From: Ensifer adhaerens
GTDB lineage: Bacteria > Pseudomonadota > Alphaproteobacteria > Rhizobiales > Rhizobiaceae
Direction: 5' to 3'
DNA length: 64,000 nt
NCBI RefSeq assembly: GCF_028993555.1
Contig: NZ_CP118610.1
Coordinates: 2,232,001-2,296,000, forward strand
This document shows, piece after piece, positions 51,676 to 60,756 of this stretch. How positions within the stretch are numbered: the stretch's first letter is position 1; each line of letters starts with the position of its first letter. The translations under genes were made by a program, and so were the position numbers. The notes beneath the pieces are model-generated. The model was given only the letters and a program-made list of their open reading frames with translations. It had not been told where the DNA came from and searched no databases.

Positions 51676-52572
51676 ATGCCCAATCTGCTGAACGAGACAC
51701 CCGGCCTGATCGCATTCGTCAGGACTGTAGAGACCGGCTCGTTCAGCGCTGCGGCCAGGATCTTGAGGACCTCCCCGTCTGCCGTGTCGAGGAGTGTCGG
51801 AAGGTTGGAGGCCCTGGTCGGGGCCCGCCTGTTTCTGAGATCAACGCGCGCGCTGGTTCTGACCTTCGAAGGACAGTCTTTGTTCGACAAGGTTTCTCCT
51901 CTCCTTCGCCAGCTCGATACGTCGGACGAGATCGCCGGCGGTGAGGAAGCGCTCGCCGGAAGAATTCGTTTCAGCATGCCGAGCGAACTTGCCCGCTTCT
52001 TCATGACCCCGATATTTCGAGATTTTGCGCCGGCCTTCCCCGCGATCAAGCTGGAGGTGGGGCTCACCGACCGGCAAGTTGACTTGATCCGGGAAGACTA
52101 CGACGTGGTGTTCCGCGTGGGCAGCGGCGGGCAAGGCGAACTGCGGGTGCGAAAGCTCGCGGATGTCAAAATGGTGATCGTCGCGTCTCCGTCCTATGTC
52201 GAGAAATACGGCAAGCCGCGCTCGGCGGATGAGGCTGCGACCCTTCCCTTCGCCCGATACACCGTCAACGGTATTCCGAGGCCGATGGTCTTTGCTGGCG
52301 GCGAACACTTCGCACCTCAGGGGCGCGTGGACTGCGACACCGGGCAGGCATTGCGCGCCGCTGCACTTCATGGTCTGGGGGCGGCACTGCTCATGCAGTG
52401 CGTGGTCCAGGACGAGTTGAACGACGGTCGCCTGATCGATATTTCAACCGAGCTGGACCTGCCAGCAGAGGCTCTTAATGTTGTGCACGCCTTCGGCCCG
52501 ATGATGCCGCTTCGCGTTCGGCGATTTTGCGATTTCGTTGCCCAGCAAACCGGGAGTATTCCGGGTCTTTGA
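51676..52572 (+). CDS. LysR family transcriptional regulator
   Basis: 298 residues. HTH: LIAFVRTVETGSFSAAARILRTSPSAVSRSVGRLEALVGARLFLRSTRALVLT. The effector domain starts IRFSMPSELARFFMTPIFRDFAPAFPAIKLEVGLTDRQVDLIREDYDVVFRVG. This places it in the subgroup that commonly controls a divergent SDR or MDR gene, here the SDR at 50832 across 94 bp. Confidence 0.9.
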   Translation: MPNLLNETPGLIAFVRTVETGSFSAAARILRTSPSAVSRSVGRLEALVGARLFLRSTRALVLTFEGQSLFDKVSPLLRQLDTSDEIAGGEEALAGRIRFSMPSELARFFMTPIFRDFAPAFPAIKLEVGLTDRQVDLIREDYDVVFRVGSGGQGELRVRKLADVKMVIVASPSYVEKYGKPRSADEAATLPFARYTVNGIPRPMVFAGGEHFAPQGRVDCDTGQALRAAALHGLGAALLMQCVVQDELNDGRLIDISTELDLPAEALNVVHAFGPMMPLRVRRFCDFVAQQTGSIPGL

Positions 52573-52632
52573 GGGCATCAGGCAACCGGCCTTGCAGTGA
52601 GAAGGAAATCGTCGCCCACTCGCCTGCAGAGG

Positions 52633-53655
52633 TCAGTCAGAGGAGCCTGCGATCTCCACCACCACCTTGCCCTTGGCGCGGCCGGATTCGAGATAGGCGA
52701 AGGCCTCGGCAACATCCTTGAGCGGAAACACCCGGTCGATCACGGGCCTGATCGTTTTGGCCTCGATGAGATCGGCAAGTTCGGCAAGCTCGGCACCATC
52801 AGGATGCATGAACAGGTAGCGGTAGGAAACGCCATGTTTCCTGGCGACGGCGCGGATCCTGTAGGACGCGAACCAGAAAAGCGCGCGTAAGAACAGGCCA
52901 CGGCCGAGATCCTTCCGCGCGGTTTCAGGCTCGGGCATGCCGGCAATCGAGACCACTTTGCCGCCGCGCTTGACGACGCTGAATGACTTCAGGAGCGTTT
53001 CGCCGCCAAGCAGATCGAATGCGCCGTCCATGCCGCGCAACTGTTCCTCGAACCGCTCTTTCGTGTAATCGATCACCACGTCGGCGCCCAGGTCCTCGAC
53101 AAGCGCACGCCCACGGGGCGATGCCGTGGTCGTGACCTCTGCGCCCAGCCACTTCGCCAGCTGGATGGCGAAGGTCCCGACGCCACCGGCGCCGCCGGGG
53201 ATGAAGATCCGGCTGCCTTGGCCGACATGAAGTTCGTCACGCAGCGCCTGCAAGGCCGTCAGGCCGGCAAGCGGCACGCCGGCTGCCGTGTTGAAGTCGA
53301 TCGATGCGGGCATCTTCGCCAGGAATTTGTCGGGCACGACGGCATATTCGCCCAAGCCACCCATGGCGCCCTTGGGCATGCGGGCGAAGACCCGGTCTCC
53401 CGGCTTGAAGGAGACAACGCCATCCCCGCGCGTCTCGACCACGCCCGAGAGCTCGTTGCCCATGACGGCAGGCAGCGGATAGCGCTGGACGACCTTGAGC
53501 ATGCCTTCCCGCGTCTTGTAGTCGACCGGATTGAGGCCGGCTGCATGCACCCGCACAAGCACCTCGCCGCGCGCCGGTTTCGGGCGTGGTACGTCGCGCA
53601 ACTGCGCAGCATCGGGACCGCCGTATCGCGTCAGAACAAAGGCTTGCATCTGCAT
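52633..53655 (-). CDS. NADP-dependent MDR-family oxidoreductase
   Basis: 340 residues. MDR features: VLVRVHAAGLNPVDYKTREG, GNELSGVVETRGDGV, and the cofactor motif RIFIPGGAGGVGTFAIQLAKWLGAEVTTTA. There is no catalytic zinc pattern. The insertion FLRALFWFASYRIRAVARKHGVSYRYLFMHPDG is typical of a plant and bacterial enone/quinone reductase group. Converges with the LysR at 51676. MQMQAF allows a start at 53655 or 53649. Confidence 0.9.
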   Translation of the reverse strand: MQMQAFVLTRYGGPDAAQLRDVPRPKPARGEVLVRVHAAGLNPVDYKTREGMLKVVQRYPLPAVMGNELSGVVETRGDGVVSFKPGDRVFARMPKGAMGGLGEYAVVPDKFLAKMPASIDFNTAAGVPLAGLTALQALRDELHVGQGSRIFIPGGAGGVGTFAIQLAKWLGAEVTTTASPRGRALVEDLGADVVIDYTKERFEEQLRGMDGAFDLLGGETLLKSFSVVKRGGKVVSIAGMPEPETARKDLGRGLFLRALFWFASYRIRAVARKHGVSYRYLFMHPDGAELAELADLIEAKTIRPVIDRVFPLKDVAEAFAYLESGRAKGKVVVEIAGSSD

Positions 53656-53901
53656 GAAGGTGACCCGGCCGCCTGATATGGTTTCATAATCTTCTGCACG
53701 CGATTAATCGGAGAGAAATGCCGGCGAAGTCAACCGAGCACATGGCGTTCGGCGGCACGCGCCGGATGCTCATCGTGCTCCTCGTCCGGTTTGCCGGCAC
53801 CTCCCCACGAGCGAACAGAAGGAAACGCCTGGCAACGTCCAGCACACAGCCACCGCATGCCACCAGACATCGCGACGACCGCCCTTGCGGACGCCCTCCC
53901 G

Positions 53902-54966
53902 CTATGCGCGTTTGGACACCACCACGGCCGCCATATAGGGTTCATGGGGTCTGGGGCGTTGAGACAGTCGATGCTCGAAGCGAGCGAACATCTCATTCAC
54001 AAATGCATTCGGTTCGCGAGATGGCCCGATCAAGCGCGCGATCGTCGGCGCACACCAAGCCTGCGTCATGTCCGCGTGATGCTTGGCGAATGCCGACGCA
54101 TCGCCAGTCCTCTCGAATTGCTCCCAGAATGGATCCGTGAGTTTGAAGAGCTCGAGATGATCAAGTGCAAGGTCAGCGAAACCTCCGGCCTGCATGAACG
54201 GCTGCTCGATCTCGGCCAGGGTTCGAAGACCGATCGGTATCGTCAGGTGCTTGCGTTCCGGTTCCGAGAGCCAGCCCTCCGTCTTCATGTCACACAACGT
54301 CAACCACAACTCACCGAGCAGCCATTCCCAGCCTGTGACATCAGCCGTGCGGGCCGTAAATCCCGCCAGGAGTTTCGCGCCGGGCCGCATCTCCCGCGAC
54401 CGAAGCGTCAGAAAGCGCTCCAAATCCCTCGCCTGCTGCTGTGTCACCGCGGAAATCACGGCCGGTTCCGCGCTCATTCCAGCCAGAATATGGTCGGGCG
54501 CCTCGATCGTGCTGTCACTCATCCACTGCAATGCCCAGGTCGTCCAGGCCAGGGTCACGCGTTGAGGCGGAAACAGCGGTTCGAAATACGACCGGCCGAT
54601 GGCGGAAGGAAAGACGTCGGAAGCTTCGTTCATGTAGCTGTTCGGGTCTGAAGCAAGCGCTTCAAACAGTGCCGAAAAATCGTTCGACGGGAGGTCCGTG
54701 TGGACGACTTCGATCGGTACGCTCGGACCGGATAGCGACCGCAACACCTTGATCGCCAGGCGCATGGGAACCATCGAATTGCGCCCCTGCGAACAACCGT
54801 AGTCAACAACGGTCACGGGACCTTCGCCAATGGCCACAGTTCGGCACGAAGCTTCCCACAATGAAAGCAGTGCCGCGATGCCAGTCGCCTGCATCGCCGA
54901 ATGACGGTTGTAGAAGCCGTCTCCCTTCATCGCCGCCAGATGAGATGGCCCTCGATCGCTTGGCAT
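53902..54966 (-). CDS. SABATH-type SAM-dependent methyltransferase
   Basis: 354 residues from the ATG at 54966, with GAGG 7-8 bases upstream. SABATH (Methyltransf_7) signatures are visible: MKGDGFYNRHSAMQATGI near the start, VTVVDYGCSQGRNSMVPMR as SAM motif I, IEVVHTDLPSNDFSALFEAL, then SYFEPLFPPQRVTLAWTTWALQWMS. In plants this family methylates carboxyl groups of salicylate, jasmonate, indole-3-acetate and related acids. The bacterial substrate is unknown; an aromatic or indole carboxylate is a reasonable guess. It stands alone. Confidence 0.8.
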   Translation of the reverse strand: MPSDRGPSHLAAMKGDGFYNRHSAMQATGIAALLSLWEASCRTVAIGEGPVTVVDYGCSQGRNSMVPMRLAIKVLRSLSGPSVPIEVVHTDLPSNDFSALFEALASDPNSYMNEASDVFPSAIGRSYFEPLFPPQRVTLAWTTWALQWMSDSTIEAPDHILAGMSAEPAVISAVTQQQARDLERFLTLRSREMRPGAKLLAGFTARTADVTGWEWLLGELWLTLCDMKTEGWLSEPERKHLTIPIGLRTLAEIEQPFMQAGGFADLALDHLELFKLTDPFWEQFERTGDASAFAKHHADMTQAWCAPTIARLIGPSREPNAFVNEMFARFEHRLSQRPRPHEPYMAAVVVSKRA

Positions 54967-55146
54967 GTCATCGCCTCGCTTGGCATGGCGACAGCTTAGC
55001 AAACCGACCGCCAAATGGCGAGCAATGGCACGAAGGTGGCAAGGGAACAATTGGTGGCGCTTGCTGCGACCAAGGACGGTCGGGCCACTGGAAAGGCAAC
55101 AGTAGGACGGCGCACTCAGCGCCACCCCTTTCCCCGCCGTGCGGGG

Positions 55147-55179
55147 AAAAAGTCTGGGGTGAGATCCTCACCCCAGACT
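55147..55179 (-). terminator. Intrinsic terminator of the ilvI-ilvH operon
   Basis: A 13-bp perfect stem (AGTCTGGGGTGAG / CTCACCCCAGACT, 55151-55179) with a 3-base loop is followed on the minus strand by TTTTT. It lies 9 bp beyond the ilvH stop. A second hairpin (TTCCCCGC / GCGGGGAA, about 55131-55148) sits just after. Confidence 0.85.
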
Positions 55180-55188
55180 TAGCGGAAA

Positions 55189-55761
55189 TCACATGCCCTG
55201 CGGGCCGCGGTTCATGGCGGCGATGCCGGTGCGGCAGACCTCGATGAGGCCGAGCGGCTTCATGATGGCGATGAACTGTTCGATCTTCGACGGCTTGCCG
55301 GTGATCTCGAAGACGAAGTGCTCGATGTTGGCGTCGATGACCGAGGCGCGGAACGCATCGGCGAGACGCAGCGCTTCGACGCGGTGATCGCCCGAGCCCT
55401 GAACCTTGACGAGCGCCAGTTCGCGCTCGATCGGCCGGTCGTGACCGAGCGTGCCGGCGCGTACCGTCAGGTCGACGACGCGGTGGACCGGAACCAGCCG
55501 CTCGAGCTGGTTCTTGATCTGGTCGAGCACGTGCGGCGTGCCGCGCGTCACGATTGTGATGCGCGACAGGTGCGCCTCGTGTTCCGTTTCCGAAACCGTG
55601 AGACTTTCGATGTTGTAGCCACGGCCCGAGAACAGGCCGATGACGCGGGCAAGGACGCCCGGCTCGTTGTCGACGAGAACCGAAAGCGTGTGGGTTTCGG
55701 CGAGCTCGGTCTCCTTGGCGATGAAGTAGGCGGAGCCGGTCGGTTGAAGGTGTGCGTTCAT
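55189..55761 (-). CDS. ilvH: Acetolactate synthase small (regulatory) subunit
   Basis: 190 residues. The N-terminal ACT domain reads HTLSVLVDNEPGVLARVIGLFSGRGYNIESLTVSETEHEAHLSRITIV, followed by LDQIKNQLERLVPVHRVVDLT and the C-terminal ALS_ss_C domain with FVFEITGKPSKIEQFIAIMKPLGLIEVCRTG. It raises the activity of IlvI and confers valine feedback. The gene follows ilvI by 23 bases and ends just before a strong terminator. Confidence 0.95.
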   Translation of the reverse strand: MNAHLQPTGSAYFIAKETELAETHTLSVLVDNEPGVLARVIGLFSGRGYNIESLTVSETEHEAHLSRITIVTRGTPHVLDQIKNQLERLVPVHRVVDLTVRAGTLGHDRPIERELALVKVQGSGDHRVEALRLADAFRASVIDANIEHFVFEITGKPSKIEQFIAIMKPLGLIEVCRTGIAAMNRGPQGM

Positions 55762-55784
55762 TTCGATTGGTTCCTCTACCTGTC

Positions 55785-57563
55785 TCAGACCAGCTGACGG
55801 CCCTTGGCGTCGATTGCGTTGGCGACCGCTTCGTCCGTGGCTTCGTCAGGCAACAGCATCTCGTTGTGGGCCTTGCCCGACGGGATCATCGGGAAGCAGT
55901 TGGCAAGGTTTGCAACGCGGCAATCGAAGATGACCGGCGCCGGCGTGTCGATCATCTTGCGGATCGCAGCGTCGAGTTCGCTCGGCTTGTCGCAGCGGAT
56001 GCCGACGCCGCCATAGGCTTCCGCCAGCTTGACGAAGTCTGGCATGGCTTCCGTGTAGGAGTGCGACAGGCGGTTGCCGTGAAGCAACTGCTGCCATTGG
56101 CGCACCATGCCCATGTACTGGTTGTTGAGGATGAAGATCTTGACCGGCAGGCCGTACTGAACCGCGCAGGACATTTCCTGGATGCACATCTGGATCGAGG
56201 CGTCACCGGCGATATCGACGACGAGGCTGTTGGGATGTGCGACCTGGACGCCGATGGCGGCCGGGAAGCCGTAGCCCATGGTGCCGAGGCCACCCGAGGT
56301 CATCCAGCGGTTCGGCTGCTCGAAGCCGAAGAACTGGGCTGCCCACATCTGGTGCTGGCCGACTTCCGTGGTGATGTAGGTGTCGCGGCCCTTGCTGAGC
56401 TCATAGAGCCGCTGGATCGCGTATTGCGGCATGATGACGTCGTCGTTCGCCGCATAGGCGAGCGAATTGCGGGCGCGCCACTTGGTGATCGTCTCCCACC
56501 AGTCCGAGAGACGCGTCTTGTCGGCGCTCTTGGAAGCGGCGCGCCACAGGCGAACCATGTCTTCCAGAACCGTGCCGACATCGCCGAGGATCGGCACGTC
56601 GACGCGCACGTTCTTGTTGATCGACGACGGGTCGATGTCGATGTGGATCTTCTTGGAATTCGGCGAAAACGCGTTGAGGCGGCCGGTGATGCGGTCGTCG
56701 AAGCGGGCGCCGATGCAGACCATGACGTCGCAGTCATGCATCGCCATGTTGGCCTCGTAGGTGCCGTGCATGCCGAGCATGCCGAGCCAGGCCTTGCCGG
56801 AGGCCGGATAGGCGCCAAGGCCCATCAGCGTCGAGGTGATCGGGAAGCCGGTCAGTTCGACCAGTTCGCGCAGCAGATGCGAGGCTTCCGGACCGGAATT
56901 GATGACGCCACCGCCGGAATAGATGATCGGCTGGCGCGCATTGCGCATCAGCTCGACCGCTTCCTCGATCTTCTTCAGATCGCCCTGCTTTTTCGGCTGG
57001 TAGCTCTTCTGGGTCGGGACGGCTGACGGCGGCGTATAGGTGCCGGTCGCGAACTGGATGTCCTTCGGGATGTCGACGACGACCGGACCCGGGCGGCCGG
57101 ACTGGGCGACGCGGAAGGCCTCATGGATGATGCGGGCGAGATCGTTGACGTCCTTGACCAGCCAGTTGTGCTTGGTGCACGGCCGGGTGATGCCGACCGT
57201 ATCGCACTCCTGGAAGGCGTCCGAGCCGATCAGCGAGGTCGGAACCTGGCCGGAGATGCAGACGAGCGGGATCGAATCCATCAACGCGTCCTGCAGCGGG
57301 GTGACCGCATTGGTGGCGCCGGGACCGGACGTGACCAGCATGACACCGACCTTGCCGGTCGAGCGGGCATAACCTTCGGCCATATGGCCGGCGCCCTGCT
57401 CGTGGCGAACGAGGATGTGCTGGATATCGTCCTGCTGGTGAATTTCGTCGTAGATCGGAAGCACGGCGCCGCCCGGATAGCCGAAGATATGCTCGACGCC
57501 GTTGTCTCTCAGTGCCTGGAGAACGATCTCCGCGCCTGTCATCTGGTTTTCTGTACCGCTCAT
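55785..57563 (-). CDS. ilvI: Acetolactate synthase large (catalytic) subunit
   Basis: 592 residues from the ATG at 57563. The TPP enzyme is complete: EHIFGYPGGAVLPIYDEI, RHEQGAGHMAEGYARSTGKVG with the catalytic Glu, VCISGQVPTSLIGSDAFQE, and the TPP/Mg site GDASIQMCIQEMSCAVQYGLPVKIFILNN with NNQYMGMVRQWQQ. FAD region present in the middle. It condenses pyruvate to acetolactate, or with 2-ketobutyrate to acetohydroxybutyrate, for Val, Leu and Ile synthesis. Controlled by the attenuator just upstream. Confidence 0.97.
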   Translation of the reverse strand: MSGTENQMTGAEIVLQALRDNGVEHIFGYPGGAVLPIYDEIHQQDDIQHILVRHEQGAGHMAEGYARSTGKVGVMLVTSGPGATNAVTPLQDALMDSIPLVCISGQVPTSLIGSDAFQECDTVGITRPCTKHNWLVKDVNDLARIIHEAFRVAQSGRPGPVVVDIPKDIQFATGTYTPPSAVPTQKSYQPKKQGDLKKIEEAVELMRNARQPIIYSGGGVINSGPEASHLLRELVELTGFPITSTLMGLGAYPASGKAWLGMLGMHGTYEANMAMHDCDVMVCIGARFDDRITGRLNAFSPNSKKIHIDIDPSSINKNVRVDVPILGDVGTVLEDMVRLWRAASKSADKTRLSDWWETITKWRARNSLAYAANDDVIMPQYAIQRLYELSKGRDTYITTEVGQHQMWAAQFFGFEQPNRWMTSGGLGTMGYGFPAAIGVQVAHPNSLVVDIAGDASIQMCIQEMSCAVQYGLPVKIFILNNQYMGMVRQWQQLLHGNRLSHSYTEAMPDFVKLAEAYGGVGIRCDKPSELDAAIRKMIDTPAPVIFDCRVANLANCFPMIPSGKAHNEMLLPDEATDEAVANAIDAKGRQLV

Positions 57564-57616
57564 TGACTTGCTTCCGTCCCTTTTCCCAGTTGGGTGCTTA
57601 GCTTGTTTGAAGGCAT

Positions 57617-57640
57617 AAAAAAAGGCCCCGTCAGGAGCCT
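57617..57640 (-). terminator. Attenuator terminator upstream of ilvI
   Basis: On the minus strand AGGCTCC, loop TGAC, GGGGCCT, then T6. The 7-bp stem (one G-T pair) is the expected rho-independent terminator of an amino-acid attenuator. It lies between the leader peptide stop (57673) and the ilvI start (57563). Confidence 0.8.
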
Positions 57641-57646
57641 CGTTCA

Positions 57647-57694
57647 GCGCATGGGTGGCTACCGCCGGATGGTTACACCATCCTGCCCATGCGC
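57647..57694 (-). promoter_or_regulatory. ilvI leader RNA hairpin (attenuator pause/protector stem)
   Basis: Nested dyads: an outer 9-bp stem GCGCATGGG / CCCATGCGC (57647-57655 with 57686-57694) encloses a perfect 7-bp stem GGATGGT / ACCATCC (57667-57673 with 57677-57683). The outer arm overlaps the last codons of the leader peptide, so ribosome position can decide which structure forms. Confidence 0.7.
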
Positions 57695-57729
57695 CGTCCC
57701 ACCACAAGAATAACCGCAAAATTTTTCAT
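57673..57729 (-). CDS. Branched-chain leader peptide of the ilvIH operon
   Basis: An 18-residue frame MKNFAVILVVGRRMGRMV ending TAA. It has Val, Ile, Leu, Val, Val in a short run (codons GTT ATT CTT GTG GTG) plus a terminal Val. Followed by nested hairpins and a terminator, this is the arrangement of a classical ribosome-mediated attenuator: starvation for charged Val, Leu or Ile tRNA would stall translation and allow readthrough into ilvI. Confidence 0.8.
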   Translation of the reverse strand: MKNFAVILVVGRRMGRMV

Positions 57730-58108
57730 GGGCCGAGTTGATAAACACAAATGCCTGAGGCGTCAACGGCTTTTAGTTACACGATCGGGCATCCGCGCGG
57801 AACATTGTTGCGTGGGGCGGGGGCGCCTGCCCCCAGGTCGGCCGAGAAGTCCGGGCGGCCAGGATCATGGCGATCGCGGTTCGGGCCGCGCGTCTGCTGA
57901 CGCGAAGCCCTGGGGACTGGGGCTTGACGGCGATGTGGCTTGGCGCTACCCCGCTTTCCGGGCTTCAGATCCCCGCCGCTCGCAGACGTCTTCGTCCCGG
58001 TGAAATCTGACATCTGACGATATCCTCTCGCCCCGAACGCATTTCGTGTGGCAGGCAATGCGAGCCCCTCCTCTTCCTGATCGAAATGCGAAGAACTGGG
58101 AGTGCGGG
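57730..58108. other. 379-bp divergent region between the ilv leader and a MATE gene
   Basis: Must contain the ilvI promoter near its left edge; the T/A-rich stretch at 57716-57755 is the likely part, but no clear -35/-10 pair stands out. A hairpin GGGGGC-GCCT-GCCCCC lies at 57819-57834. No gene was recognised. Confidence 0.5.
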
Positions 58109-59485
58109 ATGTCCAAGGACACATCCAAGCAGAATGCCTTTTTGACTGCGCCGCTGGGTGCGGTTTTCGCAAGGACGGCGTTGCCGATCATCTTCGTGAT
58201 GGGCATGAACGGGCTGCTCGCCGTCGTCGACGCGATCATGCTCGGGATCTATGTCGGTGCCGACGCCGTCGGCGCCGTGACCACAGTGTTCCCGATCTTC
58301 ATCCTCATGGTGGCGCTGGCAACGCTCGTCGTCAGCGGCATGGCCAGCTTGCTCGCCCGCCATCTCGGCGCCGGCCGCTTAACCGAAGCGCGCGGTGTGT
58401 TTGCCGGCGCCCATATGCTGGCGCTGTTGATTGCCGCGTTGCTGATCGTCCTGTTCGCCATTTGCGGCGAGCGACTGGTCCTGACACTCGCCAATGGCCC
58501 CGGCCCCCTCGCCGGCATGGCCCATGGCTACATCGCCATCCTCATCGTCTGCTCACCCATCCAGTTCCTGCTGGCGGTCCATTCGGATGCGCTGCGTAGC
58601 GAGGGGCGCGCCGGCCTGATGGCGGGCCTCAGCCTGCTGGTCTCGGCTGCGAATCTCGTATTCAACTACGGGCTGATCGCACTTTTGGGATGGGGCGTTG
58701 CGGGCTCCGCTCTCGCCACGGTAATGGCACAGGCGCTGGCGCTTGGCCTCATCGTCCTCTTCCGTATCGTCGGACGCACCGAGCTCCGCCTGTCAGCCAT
58801 CTTCCGACACAGCCCGTTGACCGGATGGCGCAGCATGATCGCGCTCGGGAGCCCGCAGAGCCTCGGCTTCATCGGCATGGCGCTGGTTTCGGTGACGATC
58901 ATGGCCGCGCTGCAGAAGACGACGGCGGCCGAAAGCTACGACACCACCGTCGCCGCCTATGGCATCATCACCCGTATCATGACCTTCGCGCTGTTGCCGC
59001 TTCTGGGGCTGAGCCAGGCGCTGCAGGCGATCGTCGGCAACAACATCGGCGCCGGCCTCATGGATCGGGCAAACAGGATGCTGTGCCTCGGTCTGCTCGT
59101 GGCGCTGGTCTATTGCCTCACGATCGAACTCGTGCTCGTCGGCTTTGCCCGGCCGGTCGGCGCGGCCTTCGTCGACAGCGATGCGGTCGTCGCCGACGTC
59201 GCGCGCATCATGCCGGTCATGGTCGCGATGTACGTCGTCTCCGGGCCGCTGATCCTGCTCGGCAGCTATTTCCAGGCGATCGGCGATGCCGGGCGAGCGG
59301 CGATCCTCAGCCTCTCCAAGCCCTATCTCTTCACCATGCCGCTGGTCGCGGTCTACGCATCGCGCTTCGGTGAACCGGGCATCTGGTTCGCGACGCCGAC
59401 GGCGGAGGCACTGTTGCTGGTGGTAGCGATGCTCGTGCTCCGGCAGGCGTCACGACAGCGGGCCATCGCAGGCCGGCTGCCCTGA
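58109..59485 (+). CDS. MATE family efflux transporter
   Basis: 458 residues from the ATG at 58109, twelve helices in two halves. Family features: ALPIIFVMGMNGLLAVVDAIMLGIYVGADAVGAVTTVFPI at the start of half one, and FALLPLLGLSQALQAIVGNNIGAGLMDRANRM in half two. Exports drugs or metabolites using sodium or proton gradients. Frames upstream to 58046 are open but unlike MATE starts. Convergent with the OYE gene. Confidence 0.9.
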   Translation: MSKDTSKQNAFLTAPLGAVFARTALPIIFVMGMNGLLAVVDAIMLGIYVGADAVGAVTTVFPIFILMVALATLVVSGMASLLARHLGAGRLTEARGVFAGAHMLALLIAALLIVLFAICGERLVLTLANGPGPLAGMAHGYIAILIVCSPIQFLLAVHSDALRSEGRAGLMAGLSLLVSAANLVFNYGLIALLGWGVAGSALATVMAQALALGLIVLFRIVGRTELRLSAIFRHSPLTGWRSMIALGSPQSLGFIGMALVSVTIMAALQKTTAAESYDTTVAAYGIITRIMTFALLPLLGLSQALQAIVGNNIGAGLMDRANRMLCLGLLVALVYCLTIELVLVGFARPVGAAFVDSDAVVADVARIMPVMVAMYVVSGPLILLGSYFQAIGDAGRAAILSLSKPYLFTMPLVAVYASRFGEPGIWFATPTAEALLLVVAMLVLRQASRQRAIAGRLP

Positions 59486-59579
59486 TGAAACCAGGATCGC
59501 TCCCTGATGGGATCGATCGAGCCGCGCCGGAAACCGCCTGCGGTTCCCGGCGCGCGTTCCACCAAGCCTGTCGGCGCGA

Positions 59580-60647
59580 TCAGGCCGAAGCAGTCAGCGC
59601 CGGGTAGTCGACGTACCCCTTCCCGGTGCCGCCGAAATAGGTCATGCGGTCGGCATCGTTCATCGGCGCATCGGCTTTCAGCCGAGAAACGAAATCCGGA
59701 TTGGCCAGCACCATCTGGCCATAGGCCTCCAGATCGGCAATCCCCGACGCGAGATCGGAACCGATCTCGTCGCGCCCGCGGCCGGGCCTGTTCAGGATCA
59801 AGGGCCGCGTCCACAATTTGCGGAGCGAGGCGAGCAACGGCTCGTCGCCCGCATGCATGATGTGCAGATAGGCAAGGCCCAGCCTGTCGAGTTCGGCAAC
59901 CAGATAACGATAGAGATCCGGCCCTTCGGCACCCTCGTCGATGCCCCACATCGCAAGGCCCGGAGAGAGGCGAATGGCCGTGCGGTCGGCACCGATCTCC
60001 TCGGCAATCGCCGCGGCCACCTCGATCGCGAAGCGCGCCCGGTTCTCGATCGGACCACCGTATTCGTCAGTGCGGGTATTGGCACTCGGCGCCAGGAACT
60101 GGTGGACAAGATAGGCGTTGGCGCCATGGATCTCGACGCCGTCGGCACCGGCCTCGATCGCGCGGCGGGCCGCGTGGCGGAAGTCGGCGACGGTCTGGCG
60201 CACTTCCTCTGTCGTCAGCGCCCGCGGCGTCGGGATGTCCTGCATGCCCGTTGCCGTGAACATGCCGCCTCCCGGCGCGATCGCCGAGGGCGCAACGCCC
60301 TGACGATGATGCGGCGTGTTGTCCGGATGCGACATGCGACCGGCATGCATGAGCTGGACGAAGATGTGGCCGCCCCTCTCGTGCACGGCAGACGTGACCT
60401 TCTTCCAGCCGGCGACATGCGCATCGGTGTAGATGCCGGGCGTGGTGAGATAACCCTGGCCGTCATCCGATGGCTGGGTGCCTTCGGTGACGATCAGGCC
60501 GACGCTTGCACGCTGGGCGTAATACTCGGCGGCAAGCGTGCCGGGCGTACCATCGAATTCGGCACGGCTGCGGGTCATGGGCGCCATGGCCAGCCGGTTG
60601 GCAAGCGTATAGCGACCGACACGAACGGGATTGAATAGCAGGCTCAC
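59580..60647 (-). CDS. Old yellow enzyme-type alkene reductase
   Basis: 355 residues. OYE features: RLAMAPMTRSRAEFDGTPG, VGLIVTEGTQPSDDGQGY, IFVQLMHAGRMSHP, then VEIHGANAYLVHQFLAPSANTRTDEYGGPIENRARF containing the substrate His/Asn pair, and the late FMN block DFVSRLKADAPMNDADRMTYFGGTGKGYVDYP. FMN-dependent, reduces activated C=C bonds or nitro groups. NemA-like in length. Divergent from a LysR gene, which likely controls it. Confidence 0.93.
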   Translation of the reverse strand: MSLLFNPVRVGRYTLANRLAMAPMTRSRAEFDGTPGTLAAEYYAQRASVGLIVTEGTQPSDDGQGYLTTPGIYTDAHVAGWKKVTSAVHERGGHIFVQLMHAGRMSHPDNTPHHRQGVAPSAIAPGGGMFTATGMQDIPTPRALTTEEVRQTVADFRHAARRAIEAGADGVEIHGANAYLVHQFLAPSANTRTDEYGGPIENRARFAIEVAAAIAEEIGADRTAIRLSPGLAMWGIDEGAEGPDLYRYLVAELDRLGLAYLHIMHAGDEPLLASLRKLWTRPLILNRPGRGRDEIGSDLASGIADLEAYGQMVLANPDFVSRLKADAPMNDADRMTYFGGTGKGYVDYPALTASA

Positions 60648-60737
60648 CAGGATCTCCTTCGAGGCTTGTCCTTACGTTGGAACCCTTGTCCACTATTCCG
60701 TCATTGGGATAAATTGGGGCATTCGGAAATTACAGTT

Positions 60738-60750
60738 CCATTTATGGAGC
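60738..60750. promoter_or_regulatory. Dyad TCCAT-TT-ATGGA at the LysR translation start
   Basis: A 5-bp dyad covering the GGAG ribosome site (60746-60749) of the LysR gene. Nearby GGAA-N7-TTCC (about 60725-60739) overlaps it. These are the symmetrical features of the 109-bp OYE-LysR gap and may form a regulator site. Confidence 0.35.
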
Positions 60751-60756
60751 AATTGG

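Noticed and set aside
57564..57719. N-terminal extension of ilvI by 52 residues
   Set aside because: The added region is the leader/attenuator, has terminator structure and does not resemble acetolactate synthase; MSGTENQ at 57563 gives the normal length.
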